In this document: positions 6,486 through 16,545 of the stretch, in pieces | Layout of the letters: each line of letters opens with the position of its first letter | Position numbering within the stretch: the first letter of the stretch is position 1 | Origin: JBPCOB01 sp051000715 | GTDB lineage: Bacteria > Actinomycetota > Actinomycetes > JALYNC01 | DNA length: 23,238 bases | Direction of reading: 5' to 3' | NCBI GenBank assembly: GCA_051000715.1 | Contig: JBPCOB010000148.1 | Coordinates: 1-23,238, forward strand | Translations under genes and position numbers: made by a program | The notes under the pieces: generated by a model | Seen by the model: only the letters and a program-made list of their open reading frames with translations | Databases searched by the model: none | Told to the model about the DNA's origin: nothing

Positions 6486-7825
6486 CCGACCGCCCTGGCG
6501 TCCACCTGCTCCGGCGTGTCCGGGGTCGGCTGCAGGCGGGTGCCGGCAACGCCGCCGTCGGCTGGCAGTCGGGTGATCAGTACCGTGCCGACCCGGTTTC
6601 GCCGGCCCTTGGCGCCCTCCGCAGCGAACGACAGTCCCTGCAGGGTCACGGTGGCGCCCGGAATCGGCACCCGGCCGAGCGCGCTGGCGAGCAGGCCGCC
6701 GACCGTCTCCACGTCATCACTGGCGAGCGAGACACCGTACATCTCCTCGAGATCCTCGACCGGCAGCCTTACGGTCACCCGGGTCGTGTGCTCGTCCAGC
6801 TGCTCGACCCGGGGAGCCTCCCGGTCGTACTCGTCGGTGATCTCCCCGACGATCTCTTCGAGAATGTCCTCGATCGTCACGAGTCCAGCCGTGCCGCCGT
6901 ACTCGTCGATCACGATCGCCAGATGGATCTGGCGGGCCTGCATCTCCCGAAGCAGCTCGTCGACCGGTTTGGACTCGGGCACGTAGGTCGCCGGACGCAT
7001 CAGCGACCCGATGGTCTCGGTGGCGACGCCCTCGCGGTGGTCGTAGGCGCGCCGGGCCAGGTCCTTGAGATAGGCGATCCCGACGACGTCGTCCTCGTTC
7101 TCACCGACCACCGGGATCCTGCTGAACCCGCTGCGCAACGCCAGGGACAGCGCCTGGCGCACCGTCTTGACCCGCTCGATGAAGACCATGTCGGTCCGCG
7201 GCACCATCACCTCCCGGACCAGCGTGTCACCGAGCTCGAAGACGGAGTGGATCATCTGGCGCTCGTCCGGCTCGATCACCGAGCGCTCCTCCGCCAGGTC
7301 CACCAGGTCGCGCAGCTCCGCCTCGGAGTTGAACGGCCCCTCGCGGAAGCCGCGACCGGGCGTGAGTGCGTTGCCCAGCAGAATCAGCAGCTGTGGCAAC
7401 GGACCGAGCACCCGGGTCAGCAGCAGCGTCGGACCGGCGCTGGCGAGGGCGACGCGGTCGGGGTGCTGACGCCCGACCGTGCGCGGCGCCACCCCGATCA
7501 CGACGAAGCTCACCACGGTCATCACCCCGGCCGCGATGAACAGCGACCGCCAGTCGGCGCCGAGAGCCTGCACGCAGGCCAGCGTCACCAGCGTCGTCGC
7601 GGTCAGCTCGGCACCGGTGATGAGCAGAAGCAGAACGTTTAGGTACGGCGCCGGGTCGACGATCACCCGCTGCAGTGGGCCGGCCCCGCGGCGCCCCTCG
7701 GCCGCCAGCTGCTCGACCCGCACCCGGGACACCCGGGACAGCGCCGCGTCGGCGCAGGCGAACAGGCCCGCCAGGACGACCAGCACGGCCGCCGTCACGA
7801 CCAGGACGACCCGAGCCGTGCTCAC
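6482..7825 (-). CDS. CNNM/CorC-type membrane protein with CBS pair
   Basis: An integral membrane protein of about 447 residues in the CorC/HlyC (CNNM, DUF21) family, linked to magnesium/cobalt transport or metal homeostasis; often annotated hemolysin, for which this sequence gives no support. Order: first hydrophobic segment (VVLVVTAAVLVVLAGLF), more membrane segments to about residue 165, then two CBS domains (roughly 190-250 and 255-315, with FSRIPVVGENEDDVVGIAYLKDL and IHLAIVIDEYGGTAGLVTIEDILEEIVGEI), then a CorC_HlyC domain to about 410 and a polar tail. The GTG at 7825 makes a GTGA overlap with ybeY; GTG 7840 is the alternative. The ybeY-corC-era order is widespread in bacteria. Confidence 0.9.
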   Translation of the reverse strand: MSTARVVLVVTAAVLVVLAGLFACADAALSRVSRVRVEQLAAEGRRGAGPLQRVIVDPAPYLNVLLLLITGAELTATTLVTLACVQALGADWRSLFIAAGVMTVVSFVVIGVAPRTVGRQHPDRVALASAGPTLLLTRVLGPLPQLLILLGNALTPGRGFREGPFNSEAELRDLVDLAEERSVIEPDERQMIHSVFELGDTLVREVMVPRTDMVFIERVKTVRQALSLALRSGFSRIPVVGENEDDVVGIAYLKDLARRAYDHREGVATETIGSLMRPATYVPESKPVDELLREMQARQIHLAIVIDEYGGTAGLVTIEDILEEIVGEITDEYDREAPRVEQLDEHTTRVTVRLPVEDLEEMYGVSLASDDVETVGGLLASALGRVPIPGATVTLQGLSFAAEGAKGRRNRVGTVLITRLPADGGVAGTRLQPTPDTPEQVDARAVG

Positions 7826-8283
7826 CGAGCGACCCGCCACGATCCGAGCAGTGCGACCTGGCGCGAGAACATCTCCTGCTCCTCCTCGGCGTCCCCGTGG
7901 TCGTAGCCGAGCAGGTGCAAGATCCCGTGCGTACAGAGCAGCTGCAGCTCCTCCGACGTCGAGTGACCGGCGGCCGCTCCTTGTCTGCGCGTGACCTCGG
8001 GGCAGAGCACGATGTCGCCGAGCAGCGTCGGCGGCGGTTCTTCCTCGTCCTCCGTCCCGCGACCGGTGTCGAGCTCATCCATGGGAAACGCCATGACGTC
8101 GGTCGGCCCCGACTCACCCATCCATCGCTCGTGCAAGGTGCTCATCGTGTCGGCGTCGACCAGCAGGATCGACAGCTCGGCCAGCGGATGGACGCCCATC
8201 TCGGCCAGCACGTGCCGGGCCAGCCCCACCAGGCCGGTCTCGTCGACCGCGGAGCCGGACTCGTTGGCGACCTCGACGGACAC
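7822..8283 (-). CDS. ybeY: Endoribonuclease YbeY (rRNA maturation factor)
   Basis: A zinc-dependent endoribonuclease needed for 16S rRNA 3'-end maturation and ribosome quality control. The 153-residue product contains the family motif H-x3-H-x5-H as HGILHLLGYDH (His119, His123, His129), the conserved TDVMAFPMDE segment and LLGDIVLCPEV. The start is GTG 8283, five bases after the phoH stop. An acidic loop (residues 75-84, TGRGTEDEEE) interrupts the usual spacing before the LLGDI strand. Genes for PhoH and Era flank it in the expected order. Confidence 0.95.
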   Translation of the reverse strand: MSVEVANESGSAVDETGLVGLARHVLAEMGVHPLAELSILLVDADTMSTLHERWMGESGPTDVMAFPMDELDTGRGTEDEEEPPPTLLGDIVLCPEVTRRQGAAAGHSTSEELQLLCTHGILHLLGYDHGDAEEEQEMFSRQVALLGSWRVAR

Positions 8284-8288
8284 CGGGG

Positions 8289-10466
<2,178 letters not shown>

Positions 10467-10475
10467 CGCCGATGA

Positions 10476-11837
10476 TCAACCGGTCGGCGTACCGAAGACC
10501 TGGACGGCGCGGGTCAGGGGGTACCCGGCCCAGTACATGCGCTCGACGCTCCCGTCGGCCGGCCGGACGACGCGCAGCAGCTCGCCCTGTTCACGCCCGG
10601 AGACCACCAGCCAGCGGTCGTCGCCGTCGCGGGCGAAGACGGCTGGCGGCAGGTGCTCCGGCGCGTCCACAGAACGGGCCTCGAGCCGGTCGCGCCGCCA
10701 GACGAGAACGAACTCGGAGCCCTCCGACCACCAGCGGCCTAGCAAGCCGACGACGTCGGCCGGAGGGGGCGCACTGGGGCGCCAGGCGGCGGGTTCTCGC
10801 GGCTCCGTGTCGAGCACCGTCTCGAGCAGCTCACCGGCGAGGCCCTCCACGTCCGCCCCGGTCGAGGTGTTGGCCAGTACGACGACGGCCGCCGGGTCGT
10901 CCTCGTCAGGCGAGCACATGACGCTGGCCAGGAAGCCGGGCATGGAACCGCCATGGCCCGACCAGATTCGCTCGCCGCGGCGGTGCAGCATGAGCCCGAG
11001 ACCCCAGCCCAGCGTCCACCGCTCCAGGTCGGCCATGGCGTGCAGGTGGCGCATCTCGGCCACCGTGTCCGGCGCCAGCACGGCCGGGTCCGGCGCGGCC
11101 AGGAAGCCGGCCCAGCGCGCCAGGTCTGTCGCCGTGCTCCACAGCTGGCCGGCCGGGGCGAACGGCCCGAGTGCCGTGTCCGGCTCGGGGTGCAGCACGT
11201 CGGCGTACGGGTCGGAGAGGTAGCCGCAGGCCGCTGGCCCGGCCGGGTCGACCGTCGTCCGCTGCAGCCCGAGTGGCTCGAGCACCCGTTCCCGCAGCGC
11301 TTCCTCCCAGCTGCCGCCGGTCGTCCGTGCCACGACCTCACCCAGGACCGCGTACGCCAGGTTGCTGTAGTGCCAGCGCCGGTACGGCGCCAGCACGGGG
11401 TCGGCCGACTCGAATCCGGCGATAAAGTCCTCGCGTCCGGGGATCTCGAGGGTCTCCCAGAGCTCGCCGGCCCGACCGGGCGCCGGCTCCCGCTTGAGCC
11501 CCGAGAGGTGGCTCAGCATCTGGCGGAGCGTCACCGCGCCGTGCCGGGTGCCTGGCAGGTGCCTGTCCAGGCGGTCGTCGAGGTCGAGCCGCCCGGCGTC
11601 GCGCAGCTGCATCAGCAGGACGGCCGTGAAGGTCTTGGTGATCGAGCCGATCCGATACTGGGTGTCCAGCGTGGCGGGTCGCCCGGTCTCCACCTCGGCC
11701 AGCCCGACGCAGTCGGACCAGGTCAGCGCGCCACCCCGGACGACCGCCGCCACGACGCTCGGCGCCCGGCTCTCGTTCTGGAGTTCGCGCACGCTCCGTC
11801 GGCAGGTCGCGAGCGGGTCCTGCTGGGCACTCGCCAT
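10476..11837 (-). CDS. Serine beta-lactamase/penicillin-binding-protein-like hydrolase
   Basis: A 453-residue protein of the class C beta-lactamase/PBP4* superfamily, which includes esterases, peptidases and lactamases. Active-site motifs are S-I-T-K (Ser65, Lys68), Y-S-N (Tyr157-Asn159) and H-G-G (His295-Gly297). A C-terminal domain of about 110 residues (WWSEGSEFVLVWRRDRLEAR...) resembles the lipocalin-like tail of many relatives. No signal peptide or membrane segment is seen, so it is probably cytoplasmic and more likely an esterase or peptidase than a resistance enzyme. The start (ATG 11837) lies inside the extended HIT reading frame, with a 115-bp overlap. The gene sits between HIT and phoH, which are usually closer neighbours, so it appears to be a lineage-specific addition. 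Confidence 0.85.
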   Translation of the reverse strand: MASAQQDPLATCRRSVRELQNESRAPSVVAAVVRGGALTWSDCVGLAEVETGRPATLDTQYRIGSITKTFTAVLLMQLRDAGRLDLDDRLDRHLPGTRHGAVTLRQMLSHLSGLKREPAPGRAGELWETLEIPGREDFIAGFESADPVLAPYRRWHYSNLAYAVLGEVVARTTGGSWEEALRERVLEPLGLQRTTVDPAGPAACGYLSDPYADVLHPEPDTALGPFAPAGQLWSTATDLARWAGFLAAPDPAVLAPDTVAEMRHLHAMADLERWTLGWGLGLMLHRRGERIWSGHGGSMPGFLASVMCSPDEDDPAAVVVLANTSTGADVEGLAGELLETVLDTEPREPAAWRPSAPPPADVVGLLGRWWSEGSEFVLVWRRDRLEARSVDAPEHLPPAVFARDGDDRWLVVSGREQGELLRVVRPADGSVERMYWAGYPLTRAVQVFGTPTG

Positions 11838-12181
11838 CCGGGCGGCCAGCCCAGTCCTCGCCCGCCGAGCACGTGCACGTGCACGTGCGGCACCGTCTGG
11901 CCGCCGTGCCGGCCGGTGTTGACCACCATCCGGTAGCCCGGCTCGGCCAGCCCCTCGGCCGCGGCCACCGCGGCTGCCTCCGTGAACAGCTCACCCAGCA
12001 GCTCCGGGTCGGCCTGCGCCAGTGCGCCGAGGTCGTCGTGATGCTCCTTGGGGACCACCAGCACGTGGGTGGGCGCCTGGGGCTTGACGTCGCGGAAGGC
12101 CAGCGTCCGCTCGCCATTCCGGACCACGGTCGCCGGCACCCGGCCGGCGACGATCTCGCAGAACAGGCAGTCCGCCGGCAT
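11723..12181 (-). CDS. HIT-family nucleotide-binding protein with aberrant C-terminal extension
   Basis: A histidine-triad protein, likely a purine nucleoside phosphoramidate hydrolase. The N-terminus MPADCLFCEIVAG has the usual CxxC; KPQAPTHVLVVPKEHHDD follows, and the catalytic triad motif is HVHVHV (His99, 101, 103), with His101 the expected nucleophile. Family members typically end shortly after GGRGLGWPPG, reached here at residue 115. This frame instead reads through TGG (11836-11834) for 37 more residues, Arg/Ser-rich, overlapping the serine hydrolase gene in another frame. The ATG at 12181 is preceded by a G-rich stretch (GGGGGG about 10 nt upstream). TAGGAT on the minus strand (12221-12216) is a possible -10 element. 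Confidence 0.85.
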   Translation of the reverse strand: MPADCLFCEIVAGRVPATVVRNGERTLAFRDVKPQAPTHVLVVPKEHHDDLGALAQADPELLGELFTEAAAVAAAEGLAEPGYRMVVNTGRHGGQTVPHVHVHVLGGRGLGWPPGWRVPSRTRSRPADGACANSRTRAGRRASWRRSSGVAR

Positions 12182-12256
12182 CCCCGTGGCCCCCCTTTCC
12201 CCGCGCCGGCTCGCGATCCTAAGCGGGTCGGGGCGGGGCTCGCCCGTTTGCGTCTC

Positions 12257-12287
12257 GGTAAACCGGCGCAGTCAGCTGTGCGTCGTA
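12257..12287 (+). promoter_or_regulatory. Predicted ECF-type (possibly autoregulated) promoter
   Basis: GGTAAACC (12257-12264), a 16-nt spacer and CGTCGTA (12281-12287) resemble the GGAAC-type -35 and CGTC-type -10 recognised by many ECF sigma factors. It lies just upstream of the sigma factor gene, which suggests self-activation. The predicted start site, about 7 nt after the -10, coincides with an in-frame ATG at 12294. Confidence 0.4.
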
Positions 12288-12335
12288 CTGACTATGACCG
12301 GAACCGCGCTCGGCGACCGGAAAGGACCGTGGTCC

Positions 12336-12842
12336 GTGCAGGCGTCCGTGGTGAGCGCCGACGAGGCGATCACCTCGCTGTACGCCGCCCACTATCGCTC
12401 ACTGGTCCGGATCGCCGCCTTTCTGCTGCACGACGTGGGAACCGCGGAGGAGGTCGTCCAGGACGCCTTCGTCGAGCTGCACGGCCACTGGCGGCGGCTG
12501 CGGGACCCGGACCGGGCCACCGCCTACCTGCGGCAGACGGTGGTCAACCGGTCCCGGTCCCGGCTGCGCCACCAGAAGGTCGTCGACCGGCACGCCCCGA
12601 CGCCCGGTCCGGACGCGCCGAGCGCCGAGTACGGCGCCATCGGGGCATTGGAGCGGGCAGAGGTCATCGCCGCCCTACGGGAGCTGCCGGCCCGCCAGCG
12701 TGAGGTCATCGTCCTTCGCTACTACGCCGACCTGTCCGAGGCGCAGATCGCCGATGCCATGGGCATCAGCGTCGGCGCCGTGAAAAGCCATGCATCCCGC
12801 GGCCTGGCCGCGCTGCGCACGACCCTGGAGCGACTGTCATGA
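12336..12842 (+). CDS. ECF (SigE-family) RNA polymerase sigma factor
   Basis: A small group 4 sigma factor of 168 residues with only regions 2 and 4. Region 2 is seen in LYAAHYRSLVRIAAFLL, AEEVVQDAFVELHGHW and ATAYLRQTVVNRSRSRLR; region 4 in LRELPARQREVIVLRYYADLSEAQIADAMGISVGAVKSHASRGLAALR, a helix-turn-helix that binds the -35. The start GTG 12336 follows AAAGGA (12321-12326) by 9 nt; an in-frame ATG at 12294 could be a leaderless start from the predicted ECF promoter and would add 14 residues. The stop overlaps the start of the membrane protein gene as ATGA, typical for a sigma factor with its regulator. It separates rsmE from HIT on the opposite strand. Confidence 0.92.
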   Translation: MQASVVSADEAITSLYAAHYRSLVRIAAFLLHDVGTAEEVVQDAFVELHGHWRRLRDPDRATAYLRQTVVNRSRSRLRHQKVVDRHAPTPGPDAPSAEYGAIGALERAEVIAALRELPARQREVIVLRYYADLSEAQIADAMGISVGAVKSHASRGLAALRTTLERLS

Positions 12843-14647
12843 GCGGCAACGACACGTACGAGGACCGGCTGAGGCAGTTGTTGCTGGCCGAGGCTGCGAC
12901 CGTGACGCCGGCCGGCGGCGGCCTGAGCCAGATCCGAGCCAAGGTGGCGCGCCGGCGGGCCCGGCTGCGCTGGCTGCGGCCCGGGCTCGCGGTGGTCACC
13001 GCAGCGGCGCTGGCCGGGGCGGCGGTGTTCGCCGTCACCCTCGGTGAGCCGGCTCGCCAGACCCTCAAGACCGACCAGCACGTGGCCACCCAGCCGCCGG
13101 CGCCTTCCGCCTCCACCGGGCCGACTTCGGCTTCCCCCACGCCGGTTTCCTCGGGCGGCCCGCTGCCGGTCGGCCAGGCGGCGTACACCATCTGGCCCTT
13201 CACCTCGCTGGCCCAGGCGCAGGCCTGGCAGCGGGCCGGCGGCAGCCAGCCGTGGCACCTCGACCCCCGCCAGACGGCCCTGTTCTTCGTGAACGCCTAC
13301 TTGCAAGCCCCCGAGGTCAATGTCGTGATGGCCTCCACGGCCGAGACGACCAGCGTCGGAGTCGGCCGCAAGGTCACTCTGGGGCGCACGATGGCCGACG
13401 GAAAGCTTCGCGAAGTGACCGTCGTCCACCTGGTCCGGCTCGGCAGCGGCAGCACCGCGCCGTACGCCGTCACCCGTTCCGCCGGCACGTACACCCTGAA
13501 GATCTCGTCGCCGGGCATCGCGGCGCCGGTCCGGTCGCCGCTGCAGGTCCGCGGCACCATCGACGGAGTCCACCAGTCGGTTCGAGTGGAGCTCCGCATG
13601 CTGGCCCGGCCGGCACCGATCTCCGCCCCCGCGTCTGGACCGGGCAGTGCCACGACGGGCTGGCAGACCACCGTCTCCTTCACCGCGCCGGCAAGCGGCG
13701 TGGGGACCCTGGTGGCGCGCACCGACTCCGACGCCGGCGACGGCGCCACCCAGATCACCGCGCAACCGGTCCTGCTGACCGCCGGCACGAAGACGTCAGC
13801 CACGCACCCGTCGACCTTCCTCGGCACCAGCACCGATGGGCGCATCGCGGTCTTCGACGCGACATCGGGCGGGGTGGTGCGATACCTCACGGACCCGCAG
13901 CCTGGTGGCGGAGTCTCTGACCTGACCCTGAGCCCGGACGGCAGCCGGGTGTACTTCACCCGGGGCACCGGCACCTGTGCGGCGCAGATTGCGTCGGTTC
14001 CGGTGGCGGGTGGGCCCGAGACAGTCGCGGTAACGGCCCCGGTCGGCTCGCTGGTCAGCAACCCGGTGCTGATCGGCGAAGGCGGAACGGTTGCGTACGT
14101 GCGAACCTTCTGCGCGGATGCCGGCCAAGCCGTCGTGGTCAGCAGCCTCGGCGGCGGTGGCGGCTCGCAGACCTGGTACGCCGCCCTTCACTACGGCGTG
14201 AAGCTGTTCGGCTGGCAGCCGGGCTCGCCGCACCTGCTGCTGCGGGAGTCCGCAGCCGGGGGGAGCTCGCAGCTGCGACTGCTCGACGTGACCAAGCCCC
14301 AGGGTCCGCTGGAGCCAGCGGCTCCGGTCGTGCGCCAGCCGGTGACCGGCTGCTCGTACTCCGCCGCCTCCTGGTCGCCGGCCGGTCGCATCGTCGTCGG
14401 CCAGAGCTGCAGCGACGGCTCTGCACAGGTACTCCTGCTGCCCGCGTCGCCGGCCGTCGGGACGCCACAGCAGCTCGCCGTGCTGCCCCGGTGGCAGAGC
14501 GTAAGCACGGTCGACTACGACCTGGCCGGCTCCGCCGTGGTGCTCGGAGTGTCCCGGCCGGGCAGCACCGGCGGCTACGTCGCCCGGTTGGTGGGCGGTC
14601 AGCTCACGACGGTCGTCGTGGGGCCGGTCGACCCGCACTGGAACTGA
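12839..14647 (+). CDS. Membrane-anchored sigma partner with extracellular Gmad2-like and beta-propeller regions
   Basis: A 602-residue protein coupled by ATGA to the sigma factor. Residues 1-45 form a short charged cytoplasmic segment (YEDRLRQLLLAEA, LSQIRAKVARRRARLRW), 49-67 a single membrane helix, 70-107 a Pro/Ser/Thr-rich linker. Residues 108-215 are unrecognised, about 220-312 resemble a Gmad2 immunoglobulin-like domain (KISSPGIAAPVRSPLQVRGTI), and 325-600 look like a beta-propeller with repeated strand patterns such as DLTLSPDGSRVYFTR and GRIAVFDATSGGVVRYL. The layout (cytoplasmic tail, one helix, large outer domain) fits an anti-sigma factor or sensor holding the sigma factor until an envelope signal arrives. 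There is no zinc-type HxxxCxxC motif in the tail, so the inhibitory role is inferred from position. Confidence 0.75.
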   Translation: MSGNDTYEDRLRQLLLAEAATVTPAGGGLSQIRAKVARRRARLRWLRPGLAVVTAAALAGAAVFAVTLGEPARQTLKTDQHVATQPPAPSASTGPTSASPTPVSSGGPLPVGQAAYTIWPFTSLAQAQAWQRAGGSQPWHLDPRQTALFFVNAYLQAPEVNVVMASTAETTSVGVGRKVTLGRTMADGKLREVTVVHLVRLGSGSTAPYAVTRSAGTYTLKISSPGIAAPVRSPLQVRGTIDGVHQSVRVELRMLARPAPISAPASGPGSATTGWQTTVSFTAPASGVGTLVARTDSDAGDGATQITAQPVLLTAGTKTSATHPSTFLGTSTDGRIAVFDATSGGVVRYLTDPQPGGGVSDLTLSPDGSRVYFTRGTGTCAAQIASVPVAGGPETVAVTAPVGSLVSNPVLIGEGGTVAYVRTFCADAGQAVVVSSLGGGGGSQTWYAALHYGVKLFGWQPGSPHLLLRESAAGGSSQLRLLDVTKPQGPLEPAAPVVRQPVTGCSYSAASWSPAGRIVVGQSCSDGSAQVLLLPASPAVGTPQQLAVLPRWQSVSTVDYDLAGSAVVLGVSRPGSTGGYVARLVGGQLTTVVVGPVDPHWN

Positions 14648-14660
14648 CCTGGCGGGTCAG
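14644..14660. terminator. Hairpin between convergent propeller gene and rsmE
   Basis: CTGACC (14644-14649), a 5-nt loop TGGCG and GGTCAG (14655-14660) form a perfect 6-bp stem. The stop codons of the plus-strand gene (14645-14647) and of rsmE (14657-14659) lie in opposite arms. There is no T-run. It is a candidate short bidirectional terminator. Confidence 0.4.
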
Positions 14661-15388
14661 GACCAACGTCCGCTGCGGGCCAGCAGGAGCGCGGCGGCCG
14701 CGACCCCGGCGGTCGACGTACGCAGCACGGTGGGCCCGAGTCGGCAGGTGATCGCGCCGGCCGCCGTGAAGGCGGCCAGCTCATCCGCCGTGATGCCGCC
14801 CTCTGGGCCCACCACAATGACCACCTCGCCAGCGGACGGGACCTCGATCGCGGCGAGGGCGAGGCGCGCCTCGCCGTCCAGCACGACGCCCAACGCCACG
14901 GCGACCCGATCCGCGACGGCCGAGGTGGTGGCCGGTTCACGAACAGTAGGAAGCCAGACCCGGCGGGACTGCTTGGCGGCCTCGCTGGCCGTGGTCCGCC
15001 ACCGCTCCAGCGCCCTGACCCCCCGGTCGCCGCGCCATTGCACCACCGAGCGCTCCGCCGCCCACGGTACGATCTCGTCCACCCCGACCTCGGTCATCGC
15101 CTCGACGGCCCGTTCACCGCGGTCGCCCTTGGCGAGTGCCTGCACGACGACCAGCCGGAGGGCCGGCGAATCGACGTAGCGGCGGCTCTGCACCGAAAGC
15201 TCCAGCCAGTCCGACCCGGCCGCCGTGACCACGCACTCGGCCACCGAACCGGCTCCGTCGGTGAGGTCGACCCGTTCGCCCCGGCCCAACCGCCGTACGC
15301 CGGCTGCATGCCGACCCTCCGGGCCGCTCAACCGCACGGAATCGCCCGCCAGAACGGCGGCGGGAGCGAGGAACATCGGTGCGAGCAT
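14657..15388 (-). CDS. rsmE: 16S rRNA (uracil-1498-N3)-methyltransferase RsmE
   Basis: A SPOUT-class methyltransferase that modifies U1498 of 16S rRNA in the 30S subunit. Of 243 residues, the N-terminal PUA-like domain shows FLAPAAVLAGDSVRLSGPEGRHAAGVRRLGRGERV. The knotted C-terminal domain shows QALAKGDRGERAVEAMTEVGVDEIVPW, SEAAKQSRRVWLP, VVGPEGGITADEL and LGPTVLRTSTAGVAA, which form the SAM-binding knot. ATG 15388 has GGAG 8 nt upstream and is preferred over ATG 15376. It follows dnaJ by 18 nt, an arrangement common in Gram-positive bacteria. Confidence 0.95.
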   Translation of the reverse strand: MLAPMFLAPAAVLAGDSVRLSGPEGRHAAGVRRLGRGERVDLTDGAGSVAECVVTAAGSDWLELSVQSRRYVDSPALRLVVVQALAKGDRGERAVEAMTEVGVDEIVPWAAERSVVQWRGDRGVRALERWRTTASEAAKQSRRVWLPTVREPATTSAVADRVAVALGVVLDGEARLALAAIEVPSAGEVVIVVGPEGGITADELAAFTAAGAITCRLGPTVLRTSTAGVAAAALLLARSGRWS

Positions 15389-15406
15389 CCGAGAGACTCC
15401 GGACTG

Positions 15407-16537
15407 TCAGCGTCCGCTGAACGCGTCCCGCAGCCGGGAGAACAGCCCGCCCGAGCCGGCATCGGCTTCCGGCTGCTCCTCGCCCCGCAGCTCAGCCAGC
15501 TGGCGAAGCAGCCGCTCCTGGTCTCCGTCAAGACGGGTCGGGGTGCGTACGTCGACGTGCACCATGAGGTCGCCTCGGCCGGCGCCGCCGGTGGCCAGGT
15601 GGGGGACGCCGCGGCCCCGCAGCGTGATAACCGCAGCGGGCTGAGTGCCCGGGCGGATGTCGATCCGCTCGTCCCCGTCGAGGGTCTGCAGGGTGACGCC
15701 GGTCCCCAGTGCCGCCGCCGTCATGGGAAGCGTCACCTGACAGTGGAGGTCGTCGCCCTGCCGGTCGAAGACCGGATGCTGCCGCTCTCGGATCTCGACA
15801 TAGAGGTCACCCGAGGGACCGCCGCCCGGACCGACCTCACCGGCACCGGAAAGCCGCAGCCGCATGCCGTCCTCCACTCCGGCCGGCACCGTTACCGGCA
15901 CGGTACGCCGGGCCCGCACCCTGCCTTCCCCACCGCACTGGGGGCACGGGTGCGGGACCGTGGAACCGGTACCGCCGCAGACCGGGCATGGCCGGGAGGT
16001 CATCACCTGGCCGAGGAACGAGCGCTGAACCGACTGCACCTCGCCACGCCCCCGGCAGGTGGAGCAGGTCTCCGGGTGGGTGCCCCTGGCGGCCCCGGAG
16101 CCGGTGCAGGTGGGGCAGACGTCCGCGGTGTCGACGGTGAGGTCCCGCTTGACGCCGAAGGCCGTGTCCCTCAGGTCGAGGTCGAGGTGGATGAGTGCGT
16201 CGGCGCCCTGACGGACCCGGCTCCGTGGGCCGCGGCTGCCGGTGCCGGCGCCGAAGAAGGCGTCCATGATGTCGCCCAGGCCACCGAAACCGCCGAACCC
16301 ACCTGCGCCGGCCGCCGCGGTGGACAGCGGGTCGCCGCCCAGGTCGACGACCGAACGCTTCTCCGGGTCGGAAAGGACCTCGTACGCCGCGGTGACCCGC
16401 TTGAACCGCTCCTGATGGGCGGGGTCGGAGTTGACGTCCGGGTGCAGCTCGCGGGCGAGCCGACGGTAGGCCCTCTTGATGTCATCCGGCGAGGCGTCCC
16501 GGCGTACGCCCAGCGTGGCGTAGTAGTCGACGGCCAT
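15407..16537 (-). CDS. dnaJ: Chaperone DnaJ (DnaJ2-type)
   Basis: An Hsp40 co-chaperone that delivers substrates to DnaK and stimulates its ATPase. Of 376 residues, the J domain (1-65) carries HPD at 32-34; a Gly/Phe-rich linker (about 75-100, GGFGGFGGLGD) follows; the zinc domain (141-205) has four CxxCxGxG units (CPTCTGSG, CSTCRGRG, CPVCGGTG, CPQCGGEG); two substrate-binding beta domains follow. It lies 8 nt downstream of hrcA and is probably controlled by CIRCE. In mycobacteria the copy next to hrcA is dnaJ2, while dnaJ1 is with dnaK, so another copy is expected elsewhere in this genome. Confidence 0.96.
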   Translation of the reverse strand: MAVDYYATLGVRRDASPDDIKRAYRRLARELHPDVNSDPAHQERFKRVTAAYEVLSDPEKRSVVDLGGDPLSTAAAGAGGFGGFGGLGDIMDAFFGAGTGSRGPRSRVRQGADALIHLDLDLRDTAFGVKRDLTVDTADVCPTCTGSGAARGTHPETCSTCRGRGEVQSVQRSFLGQVMTSRPCPVCGGTGSTVPHPCPQCGGEGRVRARRTVPVTVPAGVEDGMRLRLSGAGEVGPGGGPSGDLYVEIRERQHPVFDRQGDDLHCQVTLPMTAAALGTGVTLQTLDGDERIDIRPGTQPAAVITLRGRGVPHLATGGAGRGDLMVHVDVRTPTRLDGDQERLLRQLAELRGEEQPEADAGSGGLFSRLRDAFSGR

Positions 16538-16545
16538 GCGGCGCC

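Noticed and set aside
10476..11837. Antibiotic-resistance beta-lactamase
   Set aside because: There is no signal peptide, the motifs fit the broad serine hydrolase/esterase group, and nothing nearby suggests a resistance island.
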